From: an uncultured Prevotellaceae bacterium
GTDB lineage: Bacteria; Bacteroidota; Bacteroidia; Bacteroidales; Bacteroidaceae
Direction: 5' to 3'
Length of the DNA: 64,000 bases
Assembly: GCA_900316475.1 (NCBI GenBank)
Contig: ONDA01000020.1
Span: forward strand, 1-64,000
How positions within the stretch are numbered: the stretch's first letter is position 1; the number at the start of each line of letters is the position of its first letter. A program made the position numbers and the translations under genes. The notes under the pieces were generated by a model, which searched no databases, had not been told where the DNA came from, and saw only the letters and a program-made list of their open reading frames with translations. Shown piece after piece: positions 6,770-15,959 of the stretch.

Positions 6770-9475
6770 TTATTTACGCAGTGCAGCAATGCTTTCCTTG
6801 AGGGAAGCAATCTTCTCTTCGGCATCGCTCTGCTTCTTGCGCTCCATGGCCACGACAGCCTCGGGAGCGTTTGCCACAAAGCGCTCGTTGGAGAGCTTCT
6901 TCATGACGCCGGCCAGGAAGCCTTCGAGGTGCTTCAGCTGGCCCTCCATTTTCTCAATCTCAGCATCTACATCGATGAGGCTGCCAAGAGGAACGGCGAA
7001 CTCGTCGGTACCAACCATAAACGAACTGGCGGTAGCATCTTTATCGCTGACGATGTTGATGGCTTTCAGGTTGGCCATCTTCATAATGGCAGCGTCAAAC
7101 TGGGCATAGTCGTTCTTGCTGACGACCTGCAGTTCGAGCTGCTCCTTGGGAGCGATGTTCTTCGAAGAACGAACCATGCGTACACCGCCGACAATCTGCT
7201 TCACCTGTTCGAAGACCGTGATGAGCTGTTCGTCCTCAGCGGGTAAACCACTGAGGGCGAGTTTGTCGCGCATGATGCTCTCGCCGGGCTTGCGGTCGTA
7301 GATGTGCTGCCACAGCTCCTCCGTGATGAACGGCATGAAGGGGTGTAGCATCTTCAGCAGGGTTTCGAAGAACTCCAGCGTCTTGTCGTATGTCTCGCGG
7401 TCGATGGGTTGAGCCTCACCGTTGACGTAGGCGGGCTTCACCATCTCGAGGTACCAGCTGGAGAACTCATCCCAGAACAGCTTGTAGACAGCCATCAAGG
7501 CCTCGGAGATGCGGTACTTCTTAAAGAGGTCGTCAACCTCGGCAGCCGTCTGGCGCAGCTTAGCGTCAAACCAGCGGACTGCGGTCTCGTTGGCGGGGGA
7601 ACCGCCAACCGCACTGTCGGCCACCTTCCATCCCTTGACGAGGCGGAAGGCGTTCCATATCTTGTTGTTGAAGTTACGACCCTGTTCGCAGAGAGCCTCG
7701 TCGAAGAGGATGTCGTTGCCGGCAGGTGCTGAGAGCATCATACCCATACGAACGCCGTCGGCACCGAACTTCTCGATGAGCTCGATGGGGTCGGGGCTGT
7801 TGCCGAGCGACTTCGACATCTTGCGGCCCAGCTTGTCGCGGACGATACCGGTGAAGTAGACATTGCGGAAGGGCATATCGCCGATATACTCGTAGCCCGC
7901 CATGATCATACGAGCCACCCAGAAGAAGATGATGTCCGGGCCGGTCACCAAGTCGGCAGTGGGGTAGTAGTACTTTATCTCCTCGTTGCCGGGGTTGTTG
8001 ATGCCGTCGAAGAGCGAGATGGGCCAGAGCCAGCTGGAAAACCATGTGTCGAGGGCGTCCTCATCCTGACGCAGATCGGCGTCTGTCACTTTCGGGTCTT
8101 TCTGCTGAGCCAGCTTCAGGGCTTCTTCGCGGGTCTCGGCAACCACGAAGTCTTCATCATTGTAATAGTAGGCCGGAATACGATGTCCCCACCAGAGCTG
8201 ACGGCTGATGCACCAGTCCTGAATGTTCTCCAGCCAGTTCTTGTAGGTGTTCTTGTATTTGGCGGGATAGAACTTCAGTTCGTCGTTCATGACGGGTGGC
8301 AGGGCTATGTCGGCGAAGTGCTTCATCGACAGGAACCACTGCATGGAGAGGCGTGGCTCGATGGCGGTGTCGGGGTTACGCTCGGAGTAGCCCACCTTGT
8401 TAGTATAGTCCTCAATCTTCTCCATCAGTCCGGCTTCCTGCAGGTCCTTGGCAATCTGACGGCGGCAGTCCATGCGGTCCATGCCGACGTAGAGGGGCGA
8501 CTGGTCGCTGATGGTGCCGTCGGGGTTGAAGATGTCGATGGTCTCGAGGTGATGCGTCTTGCCCAGCATATAGTCGTTGGTGTCGTGGGCAGGCGTCACC
8601 TTCAGACAGCCCGTACCGAACTCGATGTCGACGTAGCGGTCCTCGATGACGGGGATGACGCGGTTCACCAGAGGCACGATGACCTTGCGTCCCTTGAGCC
8701 ACTGGTTCTTCGGGTCCTTGGGGTTGATACACATAGCCGTATCGCCCATGATGGTCTCAGGACGGGTGGTGGCGACGACGGCGTAATAGCCGCGCTCATC
8801 GCGGTGGATGACGTTGCCATCTTTTTCTAGATTTTCTAGATTTTCTAGATTATCTAGGCCATCAACGTAGTACTTCAGGTGATAGAGGTGGCTCTGCTCC
8901 TCGCGGTAGATAACTTCCTCGGTAGAGAGGGCGGTGAGCGCCTTGGGGTCCCAGTTCACCATGCGCAGACCGCGGTAGATGAGTCCCTTGTTATAGAGGT
9001 CGACGAAGACCTTGATGACGCTCCGTGAGCGCTTCTCGTCCATCGTGAAGGCCGTGCGGTCCCAGTCGCAAGAGGCGCCGAGGCGTCGCAGCTGCTTCAG
9101 GATGATGCCGCCGTGCTCGTGAGTCCAGTCCCAGGCATGCTTCAGGAACTCGTCGCGTGTCAGGTCGTGCTTCTTGATGCCCTGTTCGGCCAGCTTCTTC
9201 ACCACCTTGGCCTCGGTGGCGATGGAGGCATGGTCGGTGCCGGGCACCCAGAGCGCGTTCTTGCCCTCCATACGGGCCCGACGAACCAGGATGTCCTGGA
9301 TGGTGTTGTTCAGCATGTGTCCCATGTGGAGAACACCCGTCACATTGGGTGGTGGGATGACGATTGTGTATGGCTCACGTCCATCGGGTTTGCTACTGAA
9401 AAGTTTGTTGTCCAACCAATACTGGTACCATTTTCCTTCGACCTCTTTCGGGTCGTATTTACTTGCTATTTCCAT
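6770..9475 (-). CDS. valS: Valyl-tRNA synthetase
   Basis: This 901-residue class I synthetase has the HIGH-type [15 protein letters not shown] (about 40-54), an editing domain with [14 protein letters not shown] (about 238-250), the KMSKS-type [11 protein letters not shown] and a C-terminal coiled coil ([15 protein letters not shown] to the end). Between [10 protein letters not shown] and the editing motif lies a run [13 protein letters not shown], encoded by four 9-bp repeats at 8822-8857. This looks like an in-frame insertion in a surface hairpin. The -7 element TAACTTTG (9498-9505, minus strand) gives a short leader. Confidence 0.97.
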   Translation of the reverse strand: MEIASKYDPKEVEGKWYQYWLDNKLFSSKPDGREPYTIVIPPPNVTGVLHMGHMLNNTIQDILVRRARMEGKNALWVPGTDHASIATEAKVVKKLAEQGIKKHDLTRDEFLKHAWDWTHEHGGIILKQLRRLGASCDWDRTAFTMDEKRSRSVIKVFVDLYNKGLIYRGLRMVNWDPKALTALSTEEVIYREEQSHLYHLKYYVDGLDNLENLENLEKDGNVIHRDERGYYAVVATTRPETIMGDTAMCINPKDPKNQWLKGRKVIVPLVNRVIPVIEDRYVDIEFGTGCLKVTPAHDTNDYMLGKTHHLETIDIFNPDGTISDQSPLYVGMDRMDCRRQIAKDLQEAGLMEKIEDYTNKVGYSERNPDTAIEPRLSMQWFLSMKHFADIALPPVMNDELKFYPAKYKNTYKNWLENIQDWCISRQLWWGHRIPAYYYNDEDFVVAETREEALKLAQQKDPKVTDADLRQDEDALDTWFSSWLWPISLFDGINNPGNEEIKYYYPTADLVTGPDIIFFWVARMIMAGYEYIGDMPFRNVYFTGIVRDKLGRKMSKSLGNSPDPIELIEKFGADGVRMGMMLSAPAGNDILFDEALCEQGRNFNNKIWNAFRLVKGWKVADSAVGGSPANETAVRWFDAKLRQTAAEVDDLFKKYRISEALMAVYKLFWDEFSSWYLEMVKPAYVNGEAQPIDRETYDKTLEFFETLLKMLHPFMPFITEELWQHIYDRKPGESIMRDKLALSGLPAEDEQLITVFEQVKQIVGGVRMVRSSKNIAPKEQLELQVVSKNDYAQFDAAIMKMANLKAINIVSDKDATASSFMVGTDEFAVPLGSLIDVDAEIEKMEGQLKHLEGFLAGVMKKLSNERFVANAPEAVVAMERKKQSDAEEKIASLKESIAALRK
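8822..8857. repeat. Four 9-bp tandem repeats inside valS
   Basis: Four copies of ATTTTCTAG-like units (first and last with one change each) lie in frame in valS. On the coding strand each reads CTAGAAAAT-like and encodes an N-L-E triplet pattern. The unit is AT-rich and unlike the flanking GC-rich coding sequence. Confidence 0.9.
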
Positions 9476-9497
9476 ATACCTATTTAATAAACGGCTG

Positions 9498-9505
9498 CAA
9501 AGTTA
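9498..9505 (-). promoter_or_regulatory. Promoter -7 element of valS
   Basis: The minus strand reads TAACTTTG, 23 bases before the valS ATG. It shares the 134-bp divergent region with the mazG promoter. Confidence 0.6.
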
Positions 9506-9569
9506 CACATTTTCCTGCAAATCGCGATAAGATTTTGGCAAAAAGTTGGTGGAATGGAAAATAATGCTT

Positions 9570-9577
9570 ACCTTTGC
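9570..9577 (+). promoter_or_regulatory. Promoter -7 element of mazG
   Basis: TACCTTTG lies inside the upstream open frame of mazG. This places the transcript start near 9582 and so supports translation from the ATG at 9609 instead of the earlier in-frame ATGs. Confidence 0.6.
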
Positions 9578-9608
9578 AGTGGAAAAATATCATACTGAAT
9601 CTTGGGAA

Positions 9609-10460
9609 ATGCATACAAGAGAAGAACAGATGAAAGCTTTCGGGCGATTGCTTGACGTACTTGACCAGCTACGTGAAAAGTGTCCGTGGGATAGGAAACA
9701 AACCAACGAGTCGCTGCGTCCTAACACCATAGAGGAAGCCTATGAACTGTGTGATGCCTTGATGCGCGACGACCGCAAGAATATCTGCAAAGAGCTGGGC
9801 GACGTGCTGATGCACGTGATGTTCTATGCCAAGATAGGCTCCGAGACAGGTGACTTCGATATGGCCGATGTCTGTAACCAGCAGGCCGACAAGCTTATCT
9901 TCCGTCATCCGCATATCTATCATCCGTCGCAGGTCGGGGCTGAAGCCCCCAAGCCACTGCCTTTCGGCGAGGAGTCTGGTGAACGTGAATTTGCCGATGC
10001 CAAAACGTCGGAGCAGGTGCTGCAGAACTGGGAGCAGATAAAACTTAAGGAGAAAGATGGTAACAAGACGGTGTTGTCGGGTGTTCCGACCTCTCTGCCT
10101 TCGCTAATAAAGGCTTACCGCATTCAGGACAAGGCGCGCAATGTGGGGTTTGACTGGGAGAAAAAGGAGGACGTCTGGCAAAAGGTCCGCGAAGAGTTGG
10201 ATGAGTTGGAAACAGAATTGAATAAAGGTGACAAAGATTTGTCTACTAATGAGTTAGGCGATTTTCTCTTTGCGGTTATCAATGCTGCTCGTCTCTATAA
10301 GCTGAATCCCGAGAACGCCCTGGAGCGTACGAACCAGAAGTTCATCAGACGCTTTAACTATATTGAAGAACATAGCATTCGTTCCGGTCGTCCGCTGACG
10401 GAGATGAGTCTTGGGGAAATGGATGCCTTGTGGAACGATGCGAAGGAATTAGAACGCTAA
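9609..10460 (+). CDS. mazG: Nucleoside triphosphate pyrophosphohydrolase MazG
   Basis: This 283-residue protein has two MazG domains. The first (about residues 8-115) has CPWDRKQTNESLRPNTIEEAYEL and ELGDVLMHVMFYAK with the acidic metal ligands; the second (about 165-265) has DKARNVGFDWEKKEDVWQKVREELDELE and ELGDFLFAVINAARL. The family hydrolyses (d)NTPs to NMPs, clearing damaged nucleotides. The frame is open to 9546, but the promoter lies inside that stretch, so I start at MHTREEQMKAFG. Length fits full-length MazG. Confidence 0.93.
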   Translation: MHTREEQMKAFGRLLDVLDQLREKCPWDRKQTNESLRPNTIEEAYELCDALMRDDRKNICKELGDVLMHVMFYAKIGSETGDFDMADVCNQQADKLIFRHPHIYHPSQVGAEAPKPLPFGEESGEREFADAKTSEQVLQNWEQIKLKEKDGNKTVLSGVPTSLPSLIKAYRIQDKARNVGFDWEKKEDVWQKVREELDELETELNKGDKDLSTNELGDFLFAVINAARLYKLNPENALERTNQKFIRRFNYIEEHSIRSGRPLTEMSLGEMDALWNDAKELER

Positions 10461-10476
10461 TTAAATACAGAATACG

Positions 10477-11139
10477 ATGAAAAGAATTGCGCAGTTTGCT
10501 TTTGTCGGTGCCATCGTGGCATTGGGTAGTTGTGGCGGTAAAAGTACACAGTCGACGGAAAATGAAGAAATAGATTCGACCGTTGTTGTGACACTCGATG
10601 AGGATTCTCTTGTATATGGAATCTGTGGCGACGGAACGGCTATGAACACGTTGCAGTTGATAACTGACTCTGGAGATACGCTGTCATTGAGCATAGCTGA
10701 AGCTAATGATAAAAACCGGTGCTTTGGTGGCTTCCAAATAGGCGATCGTATGGCGGTGATGCTTCAGGCTCCGGATACGGCTAAGATGGTCATCAATCAG
10801 TCTGCCCTTTTAGGCGATTGGGTAATGCCCAATCCCCTTGACGGAAGCTCGGAAATGGGTATCCGCATCAAGGAGGGGGGTATCGCAGAGAGTATTGATC
10901 AGCCGGCGTTGATCTATCGCTCGTGGAAACTCGTCAACGGAAAATTGGAAATCGTTTCCGTGCGTGAGGGTGGCAATGAGGAGGAAGAGGTCAATCGTTA
11001 TGACATTATCTCCTTAGGGCCTGACTCGCTTGTGTATAAGGATGCGGATGATACGTTTGAGTACACCCGCTATAGGCAAAAGGAGCATAAGGACATCATC
11101 AAGTTGGAGGGTGTTTCCGAAGACGATATGATGATTTGA
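10477..11139 (+). CDS. Lipoprotein with lipocalin-like C-terminal region
   Basis: This 220-residue lipoprotein has the signal KRIAQFAFVGAIVALGSC with Cys at about residue 19, then an acidic Ser/Thr linker. The second half (LLGDWVMPNPLDGSSEMGIRIKEGG to DDTFEYTRYR) alternates strands and resembles the lipocalin-like domains common in Prevotella lipoproteins. It should sit in an outer or inner membrane leaflet; no enzymatic motif is seen. It lies 16 bp after mazG and 7 bp before RNase Z, so the three may share a transcript. Confidence 0.75.
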   Translation: MKRIAQFAFVGAIVALGSCGGKSTQSTENEEIDSTVVVTLDEDSLVYGICGDGTAMNTLQLITDSGDTLSLSIAEANDKNRCFGGFQIGDRMAVMLQAPDTAKMVINQSALLGDWVMPNPLDGSSEMGIRIKEGGIAESIDQPALIYRSWKLVNGKLEIVSVREGGNEEEEVNRYDIISLGPDSLVYKDADDTFEYTRYRQKEHKDIIKLEGVSEDDMMI

Positions 11140-11146
11140 TAGCCCT

Positions 11147-12061
11147 GTGGAATCGTTCAGAGTACACATCTTAGGGTGCGGCAGTGCGCTACCCACGCTT
11201 CGTCATTTCCCGTCAGCTCAGGTGATTGAACTGCGTGAGAAACTTTTTATGGTGGATTGCGGTGAGGGCGTACAGTTGCAGTTGCGTCGACTGCGGGTGC
11301 ATTTCTCAAAGGTGAGCCATGTGTTTATCTCGCATCTGCATGGCGATCATTGCTTCGGCCTCATTGGTATGATTTCTACCTTCGGGCTCTTGGGGCGTAC
11401 CGCTAAACTGCATATTTATGCTAATGAGCAACTTAAAGGGGTGCTGGATTGTCAGATGGCACTCTTCTGCCGTGACCTGGGCTACGAGGTTGTGTTCCAT
11501 CCTATTGATGCTTCCTGCCGGCAGGTCATATACGAAGACCGTTCGCTAACAGTGGAGACCATACCCCTGAACCACCGTATGCCCACCTGCGGCTTCCTCT
11601 TCCGTGAGAAACCCTCTCTGCCGCATATACGCCGTGAGATGATAGACTTCTATCATATCCCGACATCCCAGATTCAGAATATCAAGAACGGTGCCGACTG
11701 GATAACAGAAGAAGGAGAGGTGGTGCCAAACTCGAGGCTGGTGGAGCCAGCGGCTCCGCCTCGCAGTTATGCCTATTGCAGCGATACGCGGTATATGCCG
11801 GATCTTCATGAGATGATTAAGGGCGTCAGTACCCTTTATCATGAAAGCACCTATGGCGACGACAACCTGCCGATGGCTGAAAAGTATTTCCATTCTACTG
11901 CTCGGCAGGCAGCGATGGTGGCTCGTGACGCGGGAGCGGGACAGCTCGTCTTAGGTCATTACAGCTCGCGCTACAATGACGAGAGCGTTTTGCTACAGCA
12001 GGCCCGGGAAGTGTTCCCCAACGCCAGGTTAGCCAACGAGTTGGACGTTATCAACGTGTAA
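11147..12061 (+). CDS. rnz: Ribonuclease Z
   Basis: This 304-residue metallo-beta-lactamase-fold enzyme matures tRNA 3' ends. It shows the N-terminal ILGCGSALPTLRHFPSAQ, the zinc motif SHLHGDHCFGLIGM (about residues 63-76), the Asp ligand in YCSDTRYMPDL and the late His in LVLGHYSSRY. Length fits the short bacterial form (ElaC/RNase Z). The start codon overlaps no neighbour and follows the lipoprotein gene closely. Confidence 0.94.
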   Translation: MESFRVHILGCGSALPTLRHFPSAQVIELREKLFMVDCGEGVQLQLRRLRVHFSKVSHVFISHLHGDHCFGLIGMISTFGLLGRTAKLHIYANEQLKGVLDCQMALFCRDLGYEVVFHPIDASCRQVIYEDRSLTVETIPLNHRMPTCGFLFREKPSLPHIRREMIDFYHIPTSQIQNIKNGADWITEEGEVVPNSRLVEPAAPPRSYAYCSDTRYMPDLHEMIKGVSTLYHESTYGDDNLPMAEKYFHSTARQAAMVARDAGAGQLVLGHYSSRYNDESVLLQQAREVFPNARLANELDVINV

Positions 12062-12118
12062 ATTTGCTTAATATTGCATTTTTCCACAAAAAAATTTGGA
12101 ACTTTCAATTAAAAGCTG

Positions 12119-12126
12119 TATATTTG
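12119..12126 (+). promoter_or_regulatory. Promoter -7 element of the five-gene envelope cluster
   Basis: TATATTTG with TTTGG at 12095-12099, a spacing of about 20 bp. It lies 22 bases before the ATG at 12148 and so marks that ATG as the start. Confidence 0.65.
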
Positions 12127-12147
12127 CACAAAATATCGTATACGTAT

Positions 12148-12459
12148 ATGACAAGAAGACTACTCATATTATCTCTCGCTGGACTTTTGACGGTGGCAAT
12201 CCCAGCAATAACATCTGCTTCAGAGATGGAGTTCGCTGCAGTAGAACAGATAGGTACCTCTGTTACCATCAGTGTTAGCGGACAGACGGTTCTTGTTGCT
12301 GGTGCTCAGGGCGAAACGCTTGAAGTCGTTTCACTTACGGGACGGCAGGTGATGACCGTCAAGATTGAAAGTCCTGCGCAACGTGTGGAATTAAATGTTC
12401 CAAGAGGGTGTTATATTCTGAAGGTAGGCAAGGTTGTCAGAAAAATTCAGGTGCGCTAA
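12148..12459 (+). CDS. Small secreted protein made almost only of a T9SS-like C-terminal domain
   Basis: This 103-residue protein has a signal peptide (TRRLLILSLAGLLTVAIPA) followed almost directly by a segment resembling a type IX secretion C-terminal sorting domain: GETLEVVSLTGRQVMTVKI and the ending PRGCYILKVGKVVRKIQVR. There is no room for a separate cargo domain. The upstream frame extends to 12064, but the promoter at 12119-12126 lies inside it. The 3' end overlaps the next gene if that starts at its GTG. The function is unknown. Confidence 0.75.
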   Translation: MTRRLLILSLAGLLTVAIPAITSASEMEFAAVEQIGTSVTISVSGQTVLVAGAQGETLEVVSLTGRQVMTVKIESPAQRVELNVPRGCYILKVGKVVRKIQVR

Positions 12460-14006
12460 GCCTTGCGCTACTCGTATTTTTCTCCTCTCTGATTTTGGAC
12501 TGTGCTGATTCGCTGTCCCTTAATCAACATCACATTTCTTTAGATACCTTCAGTGACATGAAGGTAGATGCCTATTCTCTGAATGTTCAGAGTTTTCAGG
12601 AGGCATTGGAGGATTATTGCAAGAAAGGCAATGGGAACAAGCTTGTCAACAGTTTCATGAATCGTTATTACGAAAATGGCGGGACTCCTGTGTGGGTTGA
12701 CCATTGGGGGGTCGACGATCGTGCTGATTCGTTGCTGGCTATCCTTGAAAGTGAATTGGCCGAGATTGGGTTCCGAACAAGTGCGTTCCACATAGCAGAG
12801 ATTAAGGCCGATATGGATAAAATCCGCACGCTGACGTTTGACCAACATGACAACGTGTCTCAGGTCATGGCCCGTTTGGAGTACAACCTTAATAAAGCTT
12901 ATCTGACCTATGCTGTAGGACAGCGATATGGTTTTGTGAACCCCAGCAGCGTCCTCAACCGCTATGATGCTCGTGATAAAGACTCTACGGGGCGGGTCAT
13001 AGCTTATCGTCATCTCTATGATGTAGATATCGAGAGCCCAACGGACTCTTTCTTTCATGTTGCTATGGCTTGCGCAACCACCAATGGTATTGGCGCGTTC
13101 CTCCGGCAGATGGAGCCAAAGACGGAACTATACGGCAGGCTGCGTCAGATGCTCCGTAGTGCCAATAAGAGCGAATGCCAGAAAATCTTGGTGAATATGG
13201 AGCGCAGTCGTTGGCGTGACAAAAAGCATGTCCAGGAACAGCAGAAATATGTTGTCGTCAACGTGCCGGCCTTCCACCTGTGGGCAGTAGGTCCTGACTC
13301 GGTTGTGGACATGCGGGCAGCCTGCGGAGCCCTGAAGACGAAGACCCCACTGCTGTCGAGCGAGATCTCCTATATGCAGGTGAATCCTGAATGGGTGATT
13401 CCAATGAGTATTATTCGCGACGATGTGGCCCGTAACGGTGGCGATCCTTATTATTTTTCCCGTCATCGTTACTATATTTCTGACAGAAAGACGGGAAAGC
13501 GTGTTTCACCGGCGGCGGTGAGTGCGGCGATGCTTCGTAGCGGCAACTACCGTGTTACACAGGAGGGTGGGGCAGGTAACGCGTTGGGACGCATTATCTT
13601 CCGCTTCCCGAATAACTTCTCTGTATTCCTACACGACACTTCAAGCCCTGGCGTCTTCCAGCGCGACAACCGTGGCGTCTCCCATGGCTGTGTGCGTGTG
13701 CAACGTCCTTTTGACCTGGCAGTCTTTTTGATGGAGAAAGACCCCGACGAGTGGCTGCTCGACAAGTTGCGTATCTCTATGGGAATGAAACCTGAAACAG
13801 AGCAAGGCCGTGAGTATTTGGATCAGATGGATCCATCGGTGAAAACACCACAGTTGGTCAAAACTATCAACGTGTCGCCTCGCGTACCTATTTTAATAAC
13901 TTATTACACTATTTTTCAGACGCCTGACGGTTCGTTGCAACACTATTCTGATGTGTATGGCTATGATGATGCCATCAGCGAGAGCCTAAAACCTTATATC
14001 GAATGA
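12408..14006 (+). CDS. L,D-transpeptidase, YkuD family
   Basis: This protein of up to 532 residues carries a YkuD catalytic domain in its second half. The active site is SHGCVRVQRPFDLAVFL (Cys near residue 428), and KYVVVNVPAFHLWAV opens the domain. The N-terminal 250 residues resemble the scaffold of YcbB-type enzymes. It would form 3-3 crosslinks in peptidoglycan in the periplasm. The start is unsure: a hydrophobic leader (LALLVFFSSLILDC) needs an upstream start, and the only candidate found is the GTG at 12408 inside the preceding gene. The end overlaps the sigma factor gene by 4 bp (ATGA). Confidence 0.88.
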   Translation: MLYSEGRQGCQKNSGALSLALLVFFSSLILDCADSLSLNQHHISLDTFSDMKVDAYSLNVQSFQEALEDYCKKGNGNKLVNSFMNRYYENGGTPVWVDHWGVDDRADSLLAILESELAEIGFRTSAFHIAEIKADMDKIRTLTFDQHDNVSQVMARLEYNLNKAYLTYAVGQRYGFVNPSSVLNRYDARDKDSTGRVIAYRHLYDVDIESPTDSFFHVAMACATTNGIGAFLRQMEPKTELYGRLRQMLRSANKSECQKILVNMERSRWRDKKHVQEQQKYVVVNVPAFHLWAVGPDSVVDMRAACGALKTKTPLLSSEISYMQVNPEWVIPMSIIRDDVARNGGDPYYFSRHRYYISDRKTGKRVSPAAVSAAMLRSGNYRVTQEGGAGNALGRIIFRFPNNFSVFLHDTSSPGVFQRDNRGVSHGCVRVQRPFDLAVFLMEKDPDEWLLDKLRISMGMKPETEQGREYLDQMDPSVKTPQLVKTINVSPRVPILITYYTIFQTPDGSLQHYSDVYGYDDAISESLKPYIE

Positions 14007-14545
14007 CAGACGATAAACTGCTCATAGAAAAACTGACTAACCCAAAGACGCAGCGCCGTGCCTTTGAGATGCTGGTGAATCAGTATGGCGAACAGCTGTA
14101 TTGGCAGATTCGCCGTTTCGTCCTGTCGCACGATGATGCTAACGACGTGCTCCAGAATGCATTCATCAAGGCTTGGCAGGGCATCGGTTCGTTTCATGGC
14201 GACTCGAAGTTGCTGACATGGCTTTCGCGTATTGCCATTAATGAGAGTCTTGACTTCTTGCGTCGTCAGAAGAATATCGTGACCATGAGTACCGACGACG
14301 AGTCAGGAATAGCCAATACGCTGATGGCAGACGACTATTTTGACGGTGACGAGACAGAGGCTCAGTTGCAGGAGGCCATCGCTACGCTGCCTGAAGTGCA
14401 GCGTACCGTATTCTTGTTACGCTACTATGACGACATGAAATATAGCGACATCAGTAGTATGCTGGGGACTAGCGAAGGCGCTCTGAAAGCGTCGTACCAC
14501 ATCGCCGTCAAGAAAATATCTGAATTTTTTAAGCAACGCGATTAA
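14003..14545 (+). CDS. ECF-type RNA polymerase sigma factor
   Basis: This 180-residue protein has sigma region 2 (DDANDVLQNAFIKAWQGIGSFHG and LLTWLSRIAINESLDFLRRQ, about residues 50-92) and region 4 (LPEVQRTVFLLRYYDDMKYSDISSMLGTSEGALKASYHIA, about 130-172). It overlaps the L,D-transpeptidase gene and is followed by a single-pass membrane protein likely to be its anti-sigma. The layout suggests control of an envelope response, possibly of this operon itself. Confidence 0.93.
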   Translation: MTDDKLLIEKLTNPKTQRRAFEMLVNQYGEQLYWQIRRFVLSHDDANDVLQNAFIKAWQGIGSFHGDSKLLTWLSRIAINESLDFLRRQKNIVTMSTDDESGIANTLMADDYFDGDETEAQLQEAIATLPEVQRTVFLLRYYDDMKYSDISSMLGTSEGALKASYHIAVKKISEFFKQRD

Positions 14546-14575
14546 ACCTTGTTTACACAATTACGTCAATACAGT

Positions 14576-14923
14576 ATGATGAACGAAGAACAGTATATAA
14601 TAAGCAAGCTCGGCAGGAAAAGTCCTTTCCGTGTGCCTGATGGTTACTTTGACAACCTGACGGCTAACGTGATGCAGCAATTGCCGGAGAGCCCTCGCCA
14701 GAGCTTAATGGCGCGGATGCGGCCGTGGCTCTATGCTGCCGCCTGTTTTGTGGCAGTGTTGTTTACTGCTGCCGTATACCTTTATTCTCCCGATGACGCA
14801 GCCACTCGTCAGGTTGCTACTAACACGAACGCGGCTGTATCGGAATCCTACATCGACGAGGCCGCAGACTTTGTAATGGCCGACAATAACGATATCTATG
14901 CTTGTCTAACTAGCGATTATTAA
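14576..14923 (+). CDS. Probable anti-sigma factor, single-pass membrane protein
   Basis: About 115 residues. The N-terminal 45 face the cytoplasm and contain the FRVPDGYFDNL segment seen in Bacteroidota proteins next to ECF sigma genes. A membrane helix follows (WLYAAACFVAVLFTAAVYLY), then a short periplasmic acidic tail. I infer anti-sigma function from topology and position; no zinc-binding HxxxCxxC motif is present. Translation probably starts at one of two adjacent ATGs (14576 or 14579), because the upstream part of the frame begins only with TTG. Confidence 0.7.
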   Translation: MMNEEQYIISKLGRKSPFRVPDGYFDNLTANVMQQLPESPRQSLMARMRPWLYAAACFVAVLFTAAVYLYSPDDAATRQVATNTNAAVSESYIDEAADFVMADNNDIYACLTSDY

Positions 14924-14926
14924 GAA

Positions 14927-15379
14927 ATGTCTATGAAGAAAATCTCTTTCATATTCGTCTCGCTGCTCTTGGCCATCGCTGTGACAGCTCAGGACGGTCA
15001 CCAGAAGCATGGGCGGTTCTCGCCAGAATGGTTTCAGGCCGCATTGGAGCAGTTTATCACAAAGGAAGCTTGCCTTACACCGCAGGAGGCCGCTAGTTTT
15101 TTCCCTATCTACAAGGAGATGCAGGCCAAGCAGCGCGCAATCTTTGAGCGTCAGCGCCAATTGGCAAAGGTGAAGCCTACAGATGAAAAGGGCTGCGAGA
15201 AAGCTATTCGCCAGCGCGATGAATACGATTTGGAACTGAAGCGTATTCAGCAGACGTATCACAACAAGTTCCTCAGCGTCATCTCGGCATCAAAGCTCTA
15301 CGACGTACTTAAGGCCGAAGACCGATTCCACAGGCAGATGTTGCGCGGGTGGAATCACGGACCTCAGCAGAAAAGGTAA
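14927..15379 (+). CDS. Small periplasmic Spy/CpxP-like protein
   Basis: This 150-residue protein has a cleavable signal peptide (KKISFIFVSLLLAIAVTAQ) and an all-helical, charged mature region (LTPQEAASFFPIYKEMQAKQRAIFERQRQL) resembling Spy/CpxP/CnrX-type sensors and chaperones. It follows the likely anti-sigma gene by 3 bp. A sensory or anti-aggregation role in the envelope is inferred. Start at 14927 or 14933 makes only two residues' difference. Confidence 0.7.
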   Translation: MSMKKISFIFVSLLLAIAVTAQDGHQKHGRFSPEWFQAALEQFITKEACLTPQEAASFFPIYKEMQAKQRAIFERQRQLAKVKPTDEKGCEKAIRQRDEYDLELKRIQQTYHNKFLSVISASKLYDVLKAEDRFHRQMLRGWNHGPQQKR

Positions 15380-15398
15380 AAGATAGGCAGTAAAAGAA

Positions 15399-15827
15399 TT
15401 ATTTGCGGATGAATGGCAGAGTTTTTGGTAGCTTCTGCCATTTTCCGTTTTTGGGTACCTTCAGTGTGCTACCCTTCACCTGGTGTAACACGTAGATGGA
15501 GTCGTTCTCTTGCTTGAGAGTAGCTGTCAGATCCTCACTGCCGAAGTCGTTGATGAGACTGAGCTCGGCCGTCGTTTCGTCTTTCAGCTTGGCTGCAGTG
15601 ATAGGCCAGCAGAAACTGTTGTTTTTCTTGCCGAGAAACCCTGGTAGCTGGCCGTATAATTCGTTGCCTGGTACTTCGATAGACTCGTTGTAGAAGTCTA
15701 TTCGAAGATAGACTTCGTATTCTGCATTATAAAGGTAAGCACGGAAAGCTTGTTTGTCGCTCTGTGCCTGACAAAGTGCGCAAATGATGCATAATGTCAG
15801 CGAAAGAATTGGTTTTCTCATTGTCAT
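15399..15827 (-). CDS. Secreted protein of unknown function
   Basis: This 142-residue protein has a signal peptide (MRKPILSLTLCIICALCQAQ) and a predicted all-beta mature part. No family is recognised. It is convergent with the preceding cluster, and its own -7 element (TACCTTTG on the minus strand, 15846-15853) lies just upstream. Confidence 0.75.
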   Translation of the reverse strand: MTMRKPILSLTLCIICALCQAQSDKQAFRAYLYNAEYEVYLRIDFYNESIEVPGNELYGQLPGFLGKKNNSFCWPITAAKLKDETTAELSLINDFGSEDLTATLKQENDSIYVLHQVKGSTLKVPKNGKWQKLPKTLPFIRK

Positions 15828-15845
15828 TTTCTTTGTTTCTCATGG

Positions 15846-15853
15846 CAAAGGTA
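15846..15853 (-). promoter_or_regulatory. Promoter -7 element of the secreted protein gene
   Basis: The minus strand reads TACCTTTG, about 19 bases before the ATG at 15827. Confidence 0.55.
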
Positions 15854-15929
15854 GCAAATATAAATCAATAAATATGATAAATTGGCAAAAATATATGTAA
15901 AAACATTCTCTGTTTTTGAAATTTTTAAT

Positions 15930-15937
15930 TATCTTTG
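15930..15937 (+). promoter_or_regulatory. Promoter -7 element of the glycogen operon
   Basis: TATCTTTG with a TTTTTG at about 15913-15918 in the -33 position, 23 bases before the glycogen synthase ATG. Confidence 0.6.
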
Positions 15938-15959
15938 CAGCCGTTTATAATTATAACGA

